Assembly: GCA_000991205.1 (NCBI GenBank) | Contig: LBRC01000005.1 | Location: 1-22,470 of the forward strand | From: Parcubacteria group bacterium GW2011_GWA2_36_10 | GTDB taxonomy: Bacteria > Patescibacteriota > Patescibacteriia > UBA1558 > GWA2-36-10 | Direction of reading: 5' to 3' | DNA length: 22,470 bases | Shown: piece after piece, positions 14,060 through 21,882 of the stretch | How the letters are laid out: every line of letters begins with the position of its first letter | How positions within the stretch are numbered: position 1 is the first letter of the stretch | The notes under the pieces: model-generated | Databases searched by the model: none | What the model saw: the letters and a program-made list of their open reading frames with translations, nothing else | Told to the model about the DNA's origin: nothing | Made by a program: the position numbers and the translations under genes

Positions 14060-15835
14060 TTAACGCACTGACTTTAAATCATCCATTTGTTTCGTCAATT
14101 CTAGAACTCTCTGCTCGTTGCCCTCCTCGGCTTCGGCAAGTTTAATCTGCCTAATTATTTTGTCACGCTCCATGCCTAATGCTTTACTGGCTAATCCGCC
14201 GGTTAATCGTAAAAACTCTCTTTGCGCCTCGGCTAAATCCAAATCTAAATAATCTTTAGAAGCCAACAGCAAAACTTCCTCCATTAAAAGAGAATGCTCT
14301 TCCTGATACTTGGCTATAACCTCAGTAGTAAGGTTTTTCTCATTATACTTTTCCCGCACTACTTTGTAAAGGTGGTCTAAGGCTGGATCCTCTAAAATCA
14401 GCGCCGGCAATTCTGCCGTGACTTTCAGCCGATGGATATAAGTAATCACTAAAGCCAACAAGTGCATAGCAATTCCTTCCGGAGTAACCATCGCCATGGC
14501 TGGATATTGCTTAACGCCTGACTTCACCGGATTAGGCGCCTGTTTCGCCTGTGGCGACCGCTCCCAGCCTCGCGTCAGTTCAAGGACCGGCACATTTAGC
14601 ATTAGAGCCAATTTATCCAAAAAATGAGCCCGCTCAACCGCATCGCTAATTCCCAGAATTAAAGGCAGTAATTGATTGCGAATCTCTTTCTTATCTTCTA
14701 CGCGATTCAGGTCAAATTGTTTCAACAGCATCGCTCTAAAAAAATCGACTAAATGTTCGCTCTCTTTGATCGCCACGCTCCATAACTCCGGCTTTTTTCT
14801 GATTAGTTCGTCTGGATCTTTGCCTTGCGACAGCCGAATAACTTTTGTGTTCAACCCCAAAGAATTAGCAATTTGATATGCTCGGCCAGCGGCGGTGACT
14901 CCGGCCACGTCCATATCAAAAGCCAGCAGAATATTGTTAGTAAAGCGTCTAATTAGCTCAAAATGCCCGACAGTAAAGGCCGTCCCTGACACAGCCACGA
15001 CATTTTTAACGTCCACCGAGTGGCTGGCGATCACGTCCATGTACCCTTCCACCAACACGACTGCCCGATTCTTTCTGATGCTGTCTTTAGCTTTATCAAT
15101 GCCGTATAAAATTCGGCTTTTATCATAAACCTCAGTTTGCGGCGTGTTGATGTACTTTGGCTGATCCGGCGCCTCGGCCAAAATTCGACCGCCAAAACCG
15201 ACTACCTGACCGTGTTCATCGTTAATTGGAAACATGACTCGCCCCCTAAATAAATCGTAATACTCAGCTGTTTGCCCGCGTATAGCCGCTGAATGTTTAA
15301 CTAACCCGCTTCCAACCATTTCTTCGGCGGTAAAACCCTTTTTTTGCAAAAAATTAAATAAAATCCGCCATTCGTTCGGGCTATATCCCAATTTAAAATT
15401 ATCCAAAGACAGATCGTCCACTTGTCGCGCTGTTAAATACGCGCGAGCACTAGCGGCGGCACCGGAACGCAGGAGAGTTAAATGATAAAACTCGGCCGCC
15501 AGCTTTAGTATTTCCAGTATCCGCGCTTTGCGCGAGTCTTCGCGGCGATCAAAATGCAAAAGTGGAACCCCAGCGCGCGCGGCTAAAATTTTTAAAGCCT
15601 CTTTAAAATCAATATTTTCGTAGTCGCACAAAAAAGTAAAAATGTCCCCGCCCTTACCACAGCCAAAGCACTTAAAAATCTGCTTCTCCGGAGAAATCAT
15701 CAGCGAGGGCGTGTCTTCTTCGTGAAAAGGGCACTTGGCTTTAAAATTTGCGCCGGCCGGCTTTAGCTCGATATATTCACGGATAAAATTAACAATATCA
15801 AGGCGTTGCTTGATTTGTTCCGCGGTGTTGGTCAT
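14060..15835 (-). CDS. dnaG: DNA primase
   Basis: Synthesises RNA primers for replication and works with the DnaB helicase. The N-terminal CHC2 zinc finger is complete: C35-x2-H38 (CPFHEEDTPSL) and C56-x2-C59 (FKCFGCGKGGD). The catalytic core shows YSPNEW, VMFPINDEHGQVVGFGGR and the TOPRIM parts VVLVEGYMDVIA (acidic Glu) and LLAFDMDVAG (DxD). The C-terminal helicase-binding part is present but divergent, ending KQMDDLKSVR. At 591 residues it is of normal length. It lies directly upstream of rpoD, as in the macromolecular-synthesis operon, though rpsU is not next to it. Codon use and G/C content contrast visibly with the A/T-rich accessory region. Confidence 0.97.
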   Translation of the reverse strand: MTNTAEQIKQRLDIVNFIREYIELKPAGANFKAKCPFHEEDTPSLMISPEKQIFKCFGCGKGGDIFTFLCDYENIDFKEALKILAARAGVPLLHFDRREDSRKARILEILKLAAEFYHLTLLRSGAAASARAYLTARQVDDLSLDNFKLGYSPNEWRILFNFLQKKGFTAEEMVGSGLVKHSAAIRGQTAEYYDLFRGRVMFPINDEHGQVVGFGGRILAEAPDQPKYINTPQTEVYDKSRILYGIDKAKDSIRKNRAVVLVEGYMDVIASHSVDVKNVVAVSGTAFTVGHFELIRRFTNNILLAFDMDVAGVTAAGRAYQIANSLGLNTKVIRLSQGKDPDELIRKKPELWSVAIKESEHLVDFFRAMLLKQFDLNRVEDKKEIRNQLLPLILGISDAVERAHFLDKLALMLNVPVLELTRGWERSPQAKQAPNPVKSGVKQYPAMAMVTPEGIAMHLLALVITYIHRLKVTAELPALILEDPALDHLYKVVREKYNEKNLTTEVIAKYQEEHSLLMEEVLLLASKDYLDLDLAEAQREFLRLTGGLASKALGMERDKIIRQIKLAEAEEGNEQRVLELTKQMDDLKSVR

Positions 15836-15861
15836 GATACTTATTCGCTGATTAGGCGAAA

Positions 15862-16173
15862 TTAAAAAAACAATCCCCCGTCACCGTAACCCTGCTCGGT
15901 TAAAAAAGAGGTCACGAGCTTGAGGGTTAAAAGGACGATCATCGTTACCGAAGAGATAAAAATAACTTGCCAGACGAATCTATTGGGATTTTTAATCAAG
16001 GCTATCAGAACGACGAATAGAAACACGATATTCAGCAAGATCAGCGGCCGATCCATGATGTAACTATAAAACTTAATATCCAAAAAATATAAACCCAAAA
16101 AATTTGGAATAAATCCAATAATCATGGCCAATGTCTGGCGATGTTTAAAAAATTTGTAAATCCGCTTTACCAC
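15862..16173 (-). CDS. Small membrane protein with three predicted helices
   Basis: Protein of 103 residues starting at a GTG codon. After a basic N-terminus (VKRIYKFFKHRQT) there are three hydrophobic stretches: about 16-34 (AMIIGFIPNFLGLYFL), 42-60 (PLILLNIVFLFVVLIALI) and 68-90 (WQVIFISSVTMIVLLTLKLV). The tail is short and glycine-rich. No recognised motif or charged residue inside the helices points to a function. It lies 26 bases upstream of dnaG on the same strand and may share its transcript. The GTG start is chosen because the next in-frame ATG (residue 17) would cut into the first helix. Confidence 0.6.
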   Translation of the reverse strand: MVKRIYKFFKHRQTLAMIIGFIPNFLGLYFLDIKFYSYIMDRPLILLNIVFLFVVLIALIKNPNRFVWQVIFISSVTMIVLLTLKLVTSFLTEQGYGDGGLFF

Positions 16174-16309
16174 GTTTACTTTAGGACGCTAAAGAATCTT
16201 GGTATGATACCGGCAATCTCGCCTGCCGTCAAGCCGCGTCACTGGCAAATGATGACGTGGCAAGCCACATCGCTCGCGAACGACGTGGCAAGCGATAAAT
16301 TGACTGATT

Positions 16310-16624
16310 TTACTTAAAAGTCGGCTCTTGCGGCAGTAATGGCTTCGGCGGCGGCAAAGGCGCAGTGGCTACTGGCGTGCCAGAAGGTGGTTTATCGCCT
16401 TTTATCATTTTTGTGCCGCACTCTGGACAATGATAATGCCCCGCGACTTTTTTCTTGTTGAACACCGAATTCAAAAGCAACATAAAAATTAAACCCAAAA
16501 CGAACCCGAGCGGCAAATTGCGAAAATATAACCCCACCAACATACCAAACAACATCCCAAAAGCCAGGTTAGAACCGATAAATTTTACGACTGGATCAAT
16601 TTTTTTTGATTTTTCTTCAGGCAT
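16310..16624 (-). CDS. Small membrane protein with a zinc-ribbon-like half motif
   Basis: Protein of 104 residues. A charged N-terminus (MPEEKSKKIDPVVKF) is followed by a glycine-rich hydrophobic hairpin (about 17-48: NLAFGMLFGMLVGLYF, LGFVLGLIFMLLLNSVF), then HYHCPECGTKM, half of a zinc ribbon (one CxxC plus nearby His), and a proline-rich tail. A full ribbon would need a second cysteine pair, perhaps from another molecule. It starts 5 bases after the upstream gene's stop, so it is probably co-transcribed with the 17391 and 18463 genes. Function unknown. About 135 bases without a gene follow, containing a twice-repeated GACGTGGCAAG. Confidence 0.6.
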   Translation of the reverse strand: MPEEKSKKIDPVVKFIGSNLAFGMLFGMLVGLYFRNLPLGFVLGLIFMLLLNSVFNKKKVAGHYHCPECGTKMIKGDKPPSGTPVATAPLPPPKPLLPQEPTFK

Positions 16625-16629
16625 GGTTT

Positions 16630-17391
16630 TTAAATTGACGGATTGCCTGTAATCCTGAAAAAAGAAGAAGGCACTTCGTCGTAATTATGATCTTGCCGCC
16701 AGCTAAAGTCCAGGACTGCCTGATACAACTGCTCGGCGGCGGTTAACTCATACGCTGTTAAAGGCAAATCGATCTGGCTAGTGGTGCTGGGCAAAAGTTT
16801 TTGAACTTCTTGACATTTCGGCAGGCCGGGCGGAATCAAACTAAGCCAACGCTGGCCTTTCTCGTAATAAAGCCTTAACCCTAAAGAATCACCAGCCAGG
16901 CAACTATTATACCAAATCGGCCGCGACGAATTGTTTATTAACATTATTTTAACGGTTTCGTGCGCTTGATAGTCGTTTTTATCGAGCCGCAGTTCTATAG
17001 TTCGCTTATCTCCTAATGGCCGCGTCATTCCCCAATTCCAGTATGCCGCAAAAACCCCTGCCAGCAACCCAGCCACCATCAAACACAAACCCAGCGCGAT
17101 GATAAAATGTTTAATCCGGGCACTAAGTTTGATGCTAATCAAAGCGCTGACTAAAAAAATGATTATACCCCAAACTAAAAAATCGATAATGCCTGCCAGC
17201 AAGCTCGGCACTTTAAAAATACTGAGCCCTAGCCCGGTCGCCGTATAACAGCCACTTTTCAAAAAAAAATTCTGCGAATAATCAACACAACCGCCCAAAA
17301 AAATATTCGCGCTGTAAAAAATGACGGTGAGCAGTATCGCCAGCAATATCTTTTCCTGGATAAATTTTAATAAAAAATCTTTTAAGGGCAT
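16630..17391 (-). CDS. Membrane protein with an extracytoplasmic beta-rich domain
   Basis: Unknown protein of 253 residues. The first part has several hydrophobic segments (ILLAILLTVIFYSANIFL; a second loop region with paired cysteines; LLAGIIDFLVWGIIIFLVSAL; HFIIALGLCLMVAGLLAGVF). A soluble C-terminal domain with alternating strands follows (IELRLDKNDYQAHETVKIML, then SRPIWYNSC and LGLRLYYEKGQRWLSL), which looks like an immunoglobulin-like or BsuPI-like fold placed outside the cytoplasm. The frame is open to 17427, but that start is GTG inside the upstream gene. The ATG at 17391 has GAGGTGG about 5 bases before it, so it is preferred. It lies between a glycoside-hydrolase-like gene and a small membrane gene, suggesting an envelope function. 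Confidence 0.6.
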   Translation of the reverse strand: MPLKDFLLKFIQEKILLAILLTVIFYSANIFLGGCVDYSQNFFLKSGCYTATGLGLSIFKVPSLLAGIIDFLVWGIIIFLVSALISIKLSARIKHFIIALGLCLMVAGLLAGVFAAYWNWGMTRPLGDKRTIELRLDKNDYQAHETVKIMLINNSSRPIWYNSCLAGDSLGLRLYYEKGQRWLSLIPPGLPKCQEVQKLLPSTTSQIDLPLTAYELTAAEQLYQAVLDFSWRQDHNYDEVPSSFFRITGNPSI

Positions 17392-17410
17392 GATATCCAC
17401 CTCAGTTAAA

Positions 17411-18463
17411 TCATTCAGCTTTTTCACTTCCTAAATATCCGCTGATAGCCTCAAAAATAGGTCTTTTAATACCATCATACCGAATTAAACCCCAATTGGC
17501 CCCCTGGCCCATTCCGCCATTATTTTGTGGCAAGCGTTCATCACTCCAGTAATACCAGGTGACGGGCAAATTAATTTTAGCCGCCACGCCATAAACAAAT
17601 TTTGCCAATCTCGCTTGTTCTTCTTCGGAAACTTCACTGGCGGGCTGTCCGATCTCGCTGATTACGAGCGGCCATTGGTTATTGTATTTGGCAACCAACG
17701 ATTGCTCGCGGGCAATCGCTGCTTTAATTTGATCTTCTTGCAAATACGGATTGGCTCCATATGGATGGAAACTTAAAACGTCAAAATAATCACCGCCGCC
17801 CAGGGACAAAACTTGATCTTCAAAACCAGTGTTATCTCTTCCTTCGGCACTAAGTGTAACCACTACTTTGGCATTGGGATTTGCTTCCTTAATGACTGGG
17901 TAAGTCGCCTTGAGGAGCTCGACGAATTCTTCTGGCGAGCCGTATTTAAATAAATCAAGACTGGGTTCATTCCATATTTCCCAAAAATAAATAATATTTT
18001 TGTTTGAGCTTACTTCATCTCGAACGAATTTTTGCCATTCACCCATTTCTTCGGGAGTAAACCCGCGATCTTTTGGTTTAGCTTGATGACCCTGCAATAA
18101 ACCAATCGGATATAACCCCTGTTGGGCAGCACGCAGGGCAATTCGATCAGCTAAATAATTATTTGATTGAAAAGAATAACTTAGTTTTACCCCGTCAAAG
18201 CCAGCGGACTTTATATTTTTCATATCCTCTTTGAGTTCGGTGGTTATTTGCGAAGAAGACATGTTCTGGCCGCCAAAAATTACGTCCAAACCGTTTAATT
18301 GGAGACTATACCTATAGAAGACACTTTGGCGCGGGTATGATAAAGTCGGAACGCTGAGTTTAGTAAACTCCGGCACAATGTAAAGTTGATACAAATAGTA
18401 ACCGGCAATTAACAATATCAATATCGCGATAACAGAAGAAACAATTTTGAGTGCTTTTTTCAT
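17411..18463 (-). CDS. Membrane-anchored glycoside-hydrolase-like protein (clan A, TIM barrel)
   Basis: An N-terminal signal-anchor (ALKIVSSVIAILILLIAGYY, about 4-23) is followed by a (beta/alpha)8 domain typical of clan GH-A hydrolases. The acid/base glutamate is in IYFWEIWNEP (E166) and the nucleophile in WPLVISEIGQP (E270). FDGVKLSYSF, FDVLSFHPYG and VTWYYWSDE sit where strands 2, 6 and 8 are expected. At 350 residues the domain looks complete. It would act on polysaccharide at the cell surface; substrate and exact GH family cannot be told. The downstream gene begins 19 bases after its stop. It could also be a non-catalytic relative, but both glutamates are kept. Confidence 0.75.
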   Translation of the reverse strand: MKKALKIVSSVIAILILLIAGYYLYQLYIVPEFTKLSVPTLSYPRQSVFYRYSLQLNGLDVIFGGQNMSSSQITTELKEDMKNIKSAGFDGVKLSYSFQSNNYLADRIALRAAQQGLYPIGLLQGHQAKPKDRGFTPEEMGEWQKFVRDEVSSNKNIIYFWEIWNEPSLDLFKYGSPEEFVELLKATYPVIKEANPNAKVVVTLSAEGRDNTGFEDQVLSLGGGDYFDVLSFHPYGANPYLQEDQIKAAIAREQSLVAKYNNQWPLVISEIGQPASEVSEEEQARLAKFVYGVAAKINLPVTWYYWSDERLPQNNGGMGQGANWGLIRYDGIKRPIFEAISGYLGSEKAE

Positions 18464-18525
18464 GTTTTTGATATTGTCCGGCGATGCTCGCCTAGCCGTA
18501 TCTTTAGCGAAGGCTGCTCGCTTTT

Positions 18526-18564
18526 GCGAATCTAAGAGCGGACTTCGTCACGCCTTAGATTCGC
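18526..18564. repeat. Inverted repeat between the SHOCT and hydrolase genes
   Basis: GCGAATCTAAG (18526-18536) and CTTAGATTCGC (18554-18564) are perfect 11-base arms around 17 bases. The 254-base gap 18464-18717 otherwise holds G/C-rich short repeats (GCGAAG..., GCTCGC...) and a C-rich run near 18636-18650, with no gene that I can support. The hairpin lacks a T run, so it is not a clear terminator. Confidence 0.5.
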
Positions 18565-18717
18565 TCCAGCGAAGCGATGGCGGTGTCTGTTTGAAAATAT
18601 CCGAACGGAACTGGCTGGGCTCGGCGGGCGGAATTCCCCCCACCCCCCCCTTCCGCCACGCCCTCGCCTTGAACCGGAGCGGAAAGGACGATTTCAATTT
18701 TTCTTTGGCGGCAAATT

Positions 18718-19410
18718 CTAAACCAAATCCTTTTTCTTCTCCTCAAATTCCTTCTTGTCTATCTCACCTTTGGCGTATCGTTCTTTCAAAACCTCAAGCG
18801 CGGATTTTTCGTGATTGTTAGTACCACGAGATTGGCTGGTAAGCCATTTGATAAGCGCGACAATGCCCGCGATTATCAAAACCCACCAGAGAATCATAAA
18901 AATCCATCCGAAACCGCCAAAAGGCCCGAATCCAAAGTTCATCATATTGTTGTTTGTTGAATTATTACCGCCAAAGGGAGACGACCACCCTCCCCACATC
19001 ATATTCATCATCGGCATCCACCCGCCGCTTCCAGCGGGGAAGGCCGCCGACGTGTCGCAACCGGAAAGTCGCTTGCCCATGACGATATGTATTTGCTCCT
19101 CGCCGTCTTCGCCGTGCGCTTGGATCATCATGGCGTTCATGGCGGCGTGAGAATTTCCGGCTATTTGGCCCATAAAGTATTCTCCAAGTACTCCATACTG
19201 CTCATCGTTCAAATTCTCGCAAGCAACCTCTTTGGCTTGCAGTTTATCCCAAAGCTCTTTGCCCTCTTGTTCTTCGCGCGTGGTGTGCTCAACGACTTCT
19301 TCCCAATCCGCCGTAGAGTTGGAAAATCCGCCCATCATTTGAGCGTTTGCACTTTGAGCAAACGAGCCAATGACGACTACGGAAAGGATAGTGAAAATAA
19401 GTTTTTTCAT
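18718..19410 (-). CDS. Exported membrane protein with C-terminal SHOCT domain
   Basis: Protein of 230 residues. It has a signal peptide (MKKLIFTILSVVVIGSFAQS, likely cut after ANA near 23), then an acidic region with two cysteines (VACENLNDEQYG; LSGCDTS) and a Met/Gly/Trp/Asn-rich low-complexity stretch (MMNMMWGGWSSPF, NNSTNNNMMNFGFG). One membrane helix follows (about 168-190, FMILWWVLIIAGIVALI). The end is a SHOCT domain, ALEVLKERYAKGEIDKKEFE, a short helical module common at the C-terminus of bacterial membrane proteins. The sulfur- and asparagine-rich stretch may bind metal or mediate assembly. Its start codon is only a few bases from the left end of the IS110 element, so its natural promoter may have been separated from it. 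Confidence 0.75.
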   Translation of the reverse strand: MKKLIFTILSVVVIGSFAQSANAQMMGGFSNSTADWEEVVEHTTREEQEGKELWDKLQAKEVACENLNDEQYGVLGEYFMGQIAGNSHAAMNAMMIQAHGEDGEEQIHIVMGKRLSGCDTSAAFPAGSGGWMPMMNMMWGGWSSPFGGNNSTNNNMMNFGFGPFGGFGWIFMILWWVLIIAGIVALIKWLTSQSRGTNNHEKSALEVLKERYAKGEIDKKEFEEKKKDLV

Positions 19411-19416
19411 AATGCT

Positions 19417-19433
19417 ATAAAACCTTCTAGGAC
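19417..19433 (+). repeat. Left inverted repeat of the IS element
   Basis: ATAAAACCTTCTAGGAC; its reverse complement matches the right repeat at 20757-20774 with one mismatch and one gap. Confidence 0.75.
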
Positions 19434-19494
19434 TGCGGTAGAATAAAATAAAGGTCGAGCAATTAAAATTGTTTAACTAACTAACCGCAATCCT
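19429..19494 (+). promoter_or_regulatory. Hairpin ending at the transposase start codon
   Basis: AGGACTGCGG (19429-19438) and CCGCAATCCT (19485-19494) match as an inverted repeat at 9 of 10 bases, with the second arm directly touching the ATG at 19495. Pairing in an mRNA would hide the start codon region and limit transposase synthesis. No Shine-Dalgarno is visible. Confidence 0.4.
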
Positions 19495-20553
19495 ATGGAT
19501 AACAATATTAACAAATTATTTATTGGTTTGGACTTGCACAAAAACACTTCTAGCTTCTGCGTGAAAAACTACGACGGTCAAGTGTTGCGTGAAGAACAAA
19601 TTCTCACCGACAAAAATCAGTTTCGTGGCTTTATTAATTCCTTTAAGGGGCAAAAAATGTCGCTGGTACTCGAACCGGTATCCCAGTGGTACACCTACGC
19701 TGATTTCTTGGAGTCGCTGGGAGTGGAAGTCCACCTTGCTCACCCGATGAAAGTTAAAGCGATCGCTTCAGCCCGGATCAAAAATGACAAAATCGATGCC
19801 GCCATCCTCACTGACCTCCTACGTACTAACTGCCTGCCAAAGGCTTATCTGGCTCCCGCACCGGTCAGAAACTGGAAGGAAATCGTCCGCTTTAGAGCTT
19901 CGCTACTTAATCTGCGCACGCAAGTTAAAAACAAGATTCACGCTATTCTCCACAAACACGGCTTAAAGCACACTTTCTCCAATCTGTTTGGCAAAGCCGG
20001 CACCGTTTGGCTGAAAACACTTAATCTGCCACAGCCATTTGCGACTAATTTACCAACTTGGCTCAACTTGATTGACTACTTAACTGTCCAGATCAAACAG
20101 GCCGAGCAACGAGTAGAGCAGTTGGTAATTGAACAGCCAGCGGCAAAATTACTGATTTCAATCTCGGGTATTAGTTATGTCTCGGCTTTAACCATTATGG
20201 GTGAAATCGGCGACATTAAACGGTTCCCTTCGGCTAAGCAGTTAATGGGGTATGCCGGACTTGTGCCGTCAACTTACAGCTCCGGTGATACGGTACGTCA
20301 CGGACGAATTACCAAAACCGGCTCTAAATGGTTAAGATACATCATGATTGAATCAGCGCAACACCAGCAATTGTGCAAGAAGAAACCGGGATTTGGCTCT
20401 TACTACCTCAAGCTCAAACAGCGAAGAGGTACCGCCACTGCTACCGTGGCTACTGCCAGGAAACTCTTGGCAGTAGTGTGGAGGCTACTTGTGGACGGGC
20501 GACCGTTCCAAGCAACCCCTCCCCATTGTGGGAAGACTAGGCCGTTGGCCTAA
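19495..20553 (+). CDS. IS110-family transposase (DEDD recombinase)
   Basis: RNA-guided recombinase of 352 residues. The RuvC-like N-terminal domain has the DEDD acids: D13 (FIGLDLHK), E60 (LVLEP), D98 and D101 (KNDKIDAA). The C-terminal Tnp domain has SISGISYVSALTIMGEIGD, FPSAKQLMGYAGLVPS, then YSSGDTVRHGRITKTGSKWL, with the serine pair at 262-263 in the region of the catalytic serine, and finally YYLKLKQRRG and ATARKLLAVVWRLL. Length is normal and no frameshift is seen, so the enzyme is probably active. In this family a non-coding RNA encoded in the element directs target and donor choice. It is the only complete plus-strand gene in the window. Confidence 0.95.
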   Translation: MDNNINKLFIGLDLHKNTSSFCVKNYDGQVLREEQILTDKNQFRGFINSFKGQKMSLVLEPVSQWYTYADFLESLGVEVHLAHPMKVKAIASARIKNDKIDAAILTDLLRTNCLPKAYLAPAPVRNWKEIVRFRASLLNLRTQVKNKIHAILHKHGLKHTFSNLFGKAGTVWLKTLNLPQPFATNLPTWLNLIDYLTVQIKQAEQRVEQLVIEQPAAKLLISISGISYVSALTIMGEIGDIKRFPSAKQLMGYAGLVPSTYSSGDTVRHGRITKTGSKWLRYIMIESAQHQQLCKKKPGFGSYYLKLKQRRGTATATVATARKLLAVVWRLLVDGRPFQATPPHCGKTRPLA

Positions 20554-20756
20554 AAAATATCGTCTTTTAGGACGCAGTTCATAATTGCCAGACCTAGTGT
20601 TTCCCACAGCTTTAGAATGTGGCATTGGCCACGGATCGGTAAGTGAGCTATGGTCTCATCATTACCACATTCCTCGCAGTAGTCACTGCAGCAGTGTTAG
20701 TGATAATTGAAAAAGAACTAATCAGTCTTGTCCGCTCTCCCGCCGCTCTATTTAAA
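20554..20756 (+). ncRNA. Candidate bridge-RNA region of the IS element
   Basis: About 200 non-coding bases between the transposase stop and the right inverted repeat. In IS1111-type elements the guide (bridge/seeker) RNA is encoded downstream of the transposase. Visible hairpins include CCACA-GCTTTAGAA-TGTGG (about 20606-20624) and CACTGC/CAGTG (about 20684-20697), with single-stranded stretches between them that could be target- and donor-binding loops. I could not identify the guide sequences with confidence. Confidence 0.4.
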
Positions 20757-20774
20757 GTCCTTGACAGGTTTTAT
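20757..20774 (+). repeat. Right inverted repeat of the IS element
   Basis: GTCCTTGACAGGTTTTAT. It includes TTGACA, the putative -35 of a promoter formed when the ends are joined. Confidence 0.75.
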
Positions 20775-20787
20775 CGGTATTTGTAGT

Positions 20788-21114
20788 TTAGCCAAAAACC
20801 AAAACTTTGTCCGACTTCTCAACCATTTTTAATAAATCGGGCATTGTGGAAACAGGACATACTTTACTTTCTTCCTTGCCGCGCACCTTGAGGCAACTGC
20901 CGCAAGCGTAGATTTCACCCTTCAACTCTTTGAATTCCGTTACTTTTGCCGAAACATCAAAATCCTTGGTGTCAGGAATAGTGTCCAATTCCGAACCCTC
21001 GCTCATCAAAAAGATTTCTACTTGGTGGTTAGATTTGAGCGCGGTAATTCCGAGGCGGAATGTATTCCATGCGTGCTCCGGTTTATTGGATTGTAAAATG
21101 ATGCCGAGCTTCAT
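20788..21114 (-). CDS. DsrE-family protein
   Basis: Small cytoplasmic protein of 108 residues with the DsrE/DsrF-like fold, a family linked to sulfur-relay and persulfide handling. The start MKLGIILQSNKPEHAWNTFR matches the first strand and helix. IYACGSCLKVRG holds the conserved cysteine in the expected loop, with a second cysteine close by, and SDKVLVFG forms the final strand. A third cysteine (KVCPVS) follows. It begins 12 bases after the stop of the HNH gene, same strand. Its stop is only about 14 bases from the right repeat of the IS element, so the IS landed just behind it without damage. Sulfur transfer as its role is inferred from the family. Confidence 0.75.
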   Translation of the reverse strand: MKLGIILQSNKPEHAWNTFRLGITALKSNHQVEIFLMSEGSELDTIPDTKDFDVSAKVTEFKELKGEIYACGSCLKVRGKEESKVCPVSTMPDLLKMVEKSDKVLVFG

Positions 21115-21126
21115 AAGTGTATTTTA

Positions 21127-21882
21127 CTATTCTAAATCGCTTTTGCCAATGTTGCATTTTGAGCAAAGCGTTTGCAGATTTTCTAAAACTGTTTCCCCGC
21201 CATTTGCCCACGCTTTGATATGGTCAACATGGAGAATTATTGTTGGGTCTGTTGCGGGCGACCTACCGCAGTTTTTACACTTGAAATTATCTCGCCTCAT
21301 CACAATAAAGCGTAGTCGCCAGTTAATGCCGCGTTTTGTCTTATGAAAAGTCGATGGTTCAACCTCAACATTTCTTATCGCTTCCTCGGACGAAGTTCGT
21401 TCCTCGTTGTTAATATAAGCAACAAATTTTTCCAATGCTTTTCGCCAAGTACCAAAGCGATTTTCGTAAGTGCCGACATGATATTTAGAAAGAGGTTTTT
21501 GTACTTCGGCGTAGCGAGGTTGTCTGCCTAACTTTATCCATATTTCTTCCAAATTTTGGAATAAATCTTCTTCAGGAAGGTTCATCGGCGTTCGGGTTTT
21601 TTCTAGTCCAGCTTTTCCTAAAGCGTTGAACCAACTACCAAATCGCCGAATATAAGTCGTAGTCCCATACTTCCCGCGCTCATCATTTTCTTCTCGACTT
21701 ACAGCTGTTTTATTCAACTCCGAATCAACCCGCTTTAACTCGGTCAAATTTATTATGGAGCTTTCCGCTTCAACGGCGAGCTCTACGAAGGAAGCCACGA
21801 GCCAATTATTTCCAAGAAACTTTTTGATGACGTTCAACAAGTGATGAACAATCGAGGCAAGAAAAAAAGGAAGCGAAAACAC
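21127..21882 (-). CDS. HNH endonuclease with HNH-associated repeats, natural 5' end lost
   Basis: The C-terminal HNH domain is complete: FKCKNCGRS, LHVDHIKAWANGG, ENLQTLCSKCN, with two zinc CxxC pairs and the catalytic HVDH. Before it are two copies of the homing-endonuclease-associated repeat (GTTTYIRRFGSWFNALGKAGL and YENRFGTWRKALEKF), short DNA-binding helical units. Real homology begins near TELKRVDSELNK (about 21745). The first 45 or so residues up to the ATG at 21882 are translated antisense to a serine-recombinase gene and are not family-like. So the gene is cut at its 5' end and now opens by chance through the neighbour. Such proteins are often encoded in mobile DNA. The DsrE-like gene follows 12 bases downstream. 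Confidence 0.7.
   Translation of the reverse strand: MFSLPFFLASIVHHLLNVIKKFLGNNWLVASFVELAVEAESSIINLTELKRVDSELNKTAVSREENDERGKYGTTTYIRRFGSWFNALGKAGLEKTRTPMNLPEEDLFQNLEEIWIKLGRQPRYAEVQKPLSKYHVGTYENRFGTWRKALEKFVAYINNEERTSSEEAIRNVEVEPSTFHKTKRGINWRLRFIVMRRDNFKCKNCGRSPATDPTIILHVDHIKAWANGGETVLENLQTLCSKCNIGKSDLE

Larger units (their letters stand above)
19411..20777 (+). mobile_element. IS110-family insertion sequence, IS1111-like
   Basis: About 1.36 kb: the DEDD transposase gene, a left non-coding end of about 80 bases, a long right non-coding end, and subterminal inverted repeats at 19417-19433 and 20757-20774. Inverted repeats are typical of the IS1111 branch and absent in classical IS110. A -10-like TATAAA lies in the left end (19416-19421) and a -35-like TTGACA in the right end (20761-20766). 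Joining the ends in a circle would create a promoter, as known for this family. The exact ends are uncertain by several bases because no target duplication is expected. It sits between the SHOCT gene and the DsrE-like gene. Confidence 0.8.

Noticed and set aside
18815..19446. Two overlapping plus-strand frames opposite the SHOCT gene
   Set aside because: They mirror the Gly/Met/Asn-rich codons of the real gene and lack start signals.
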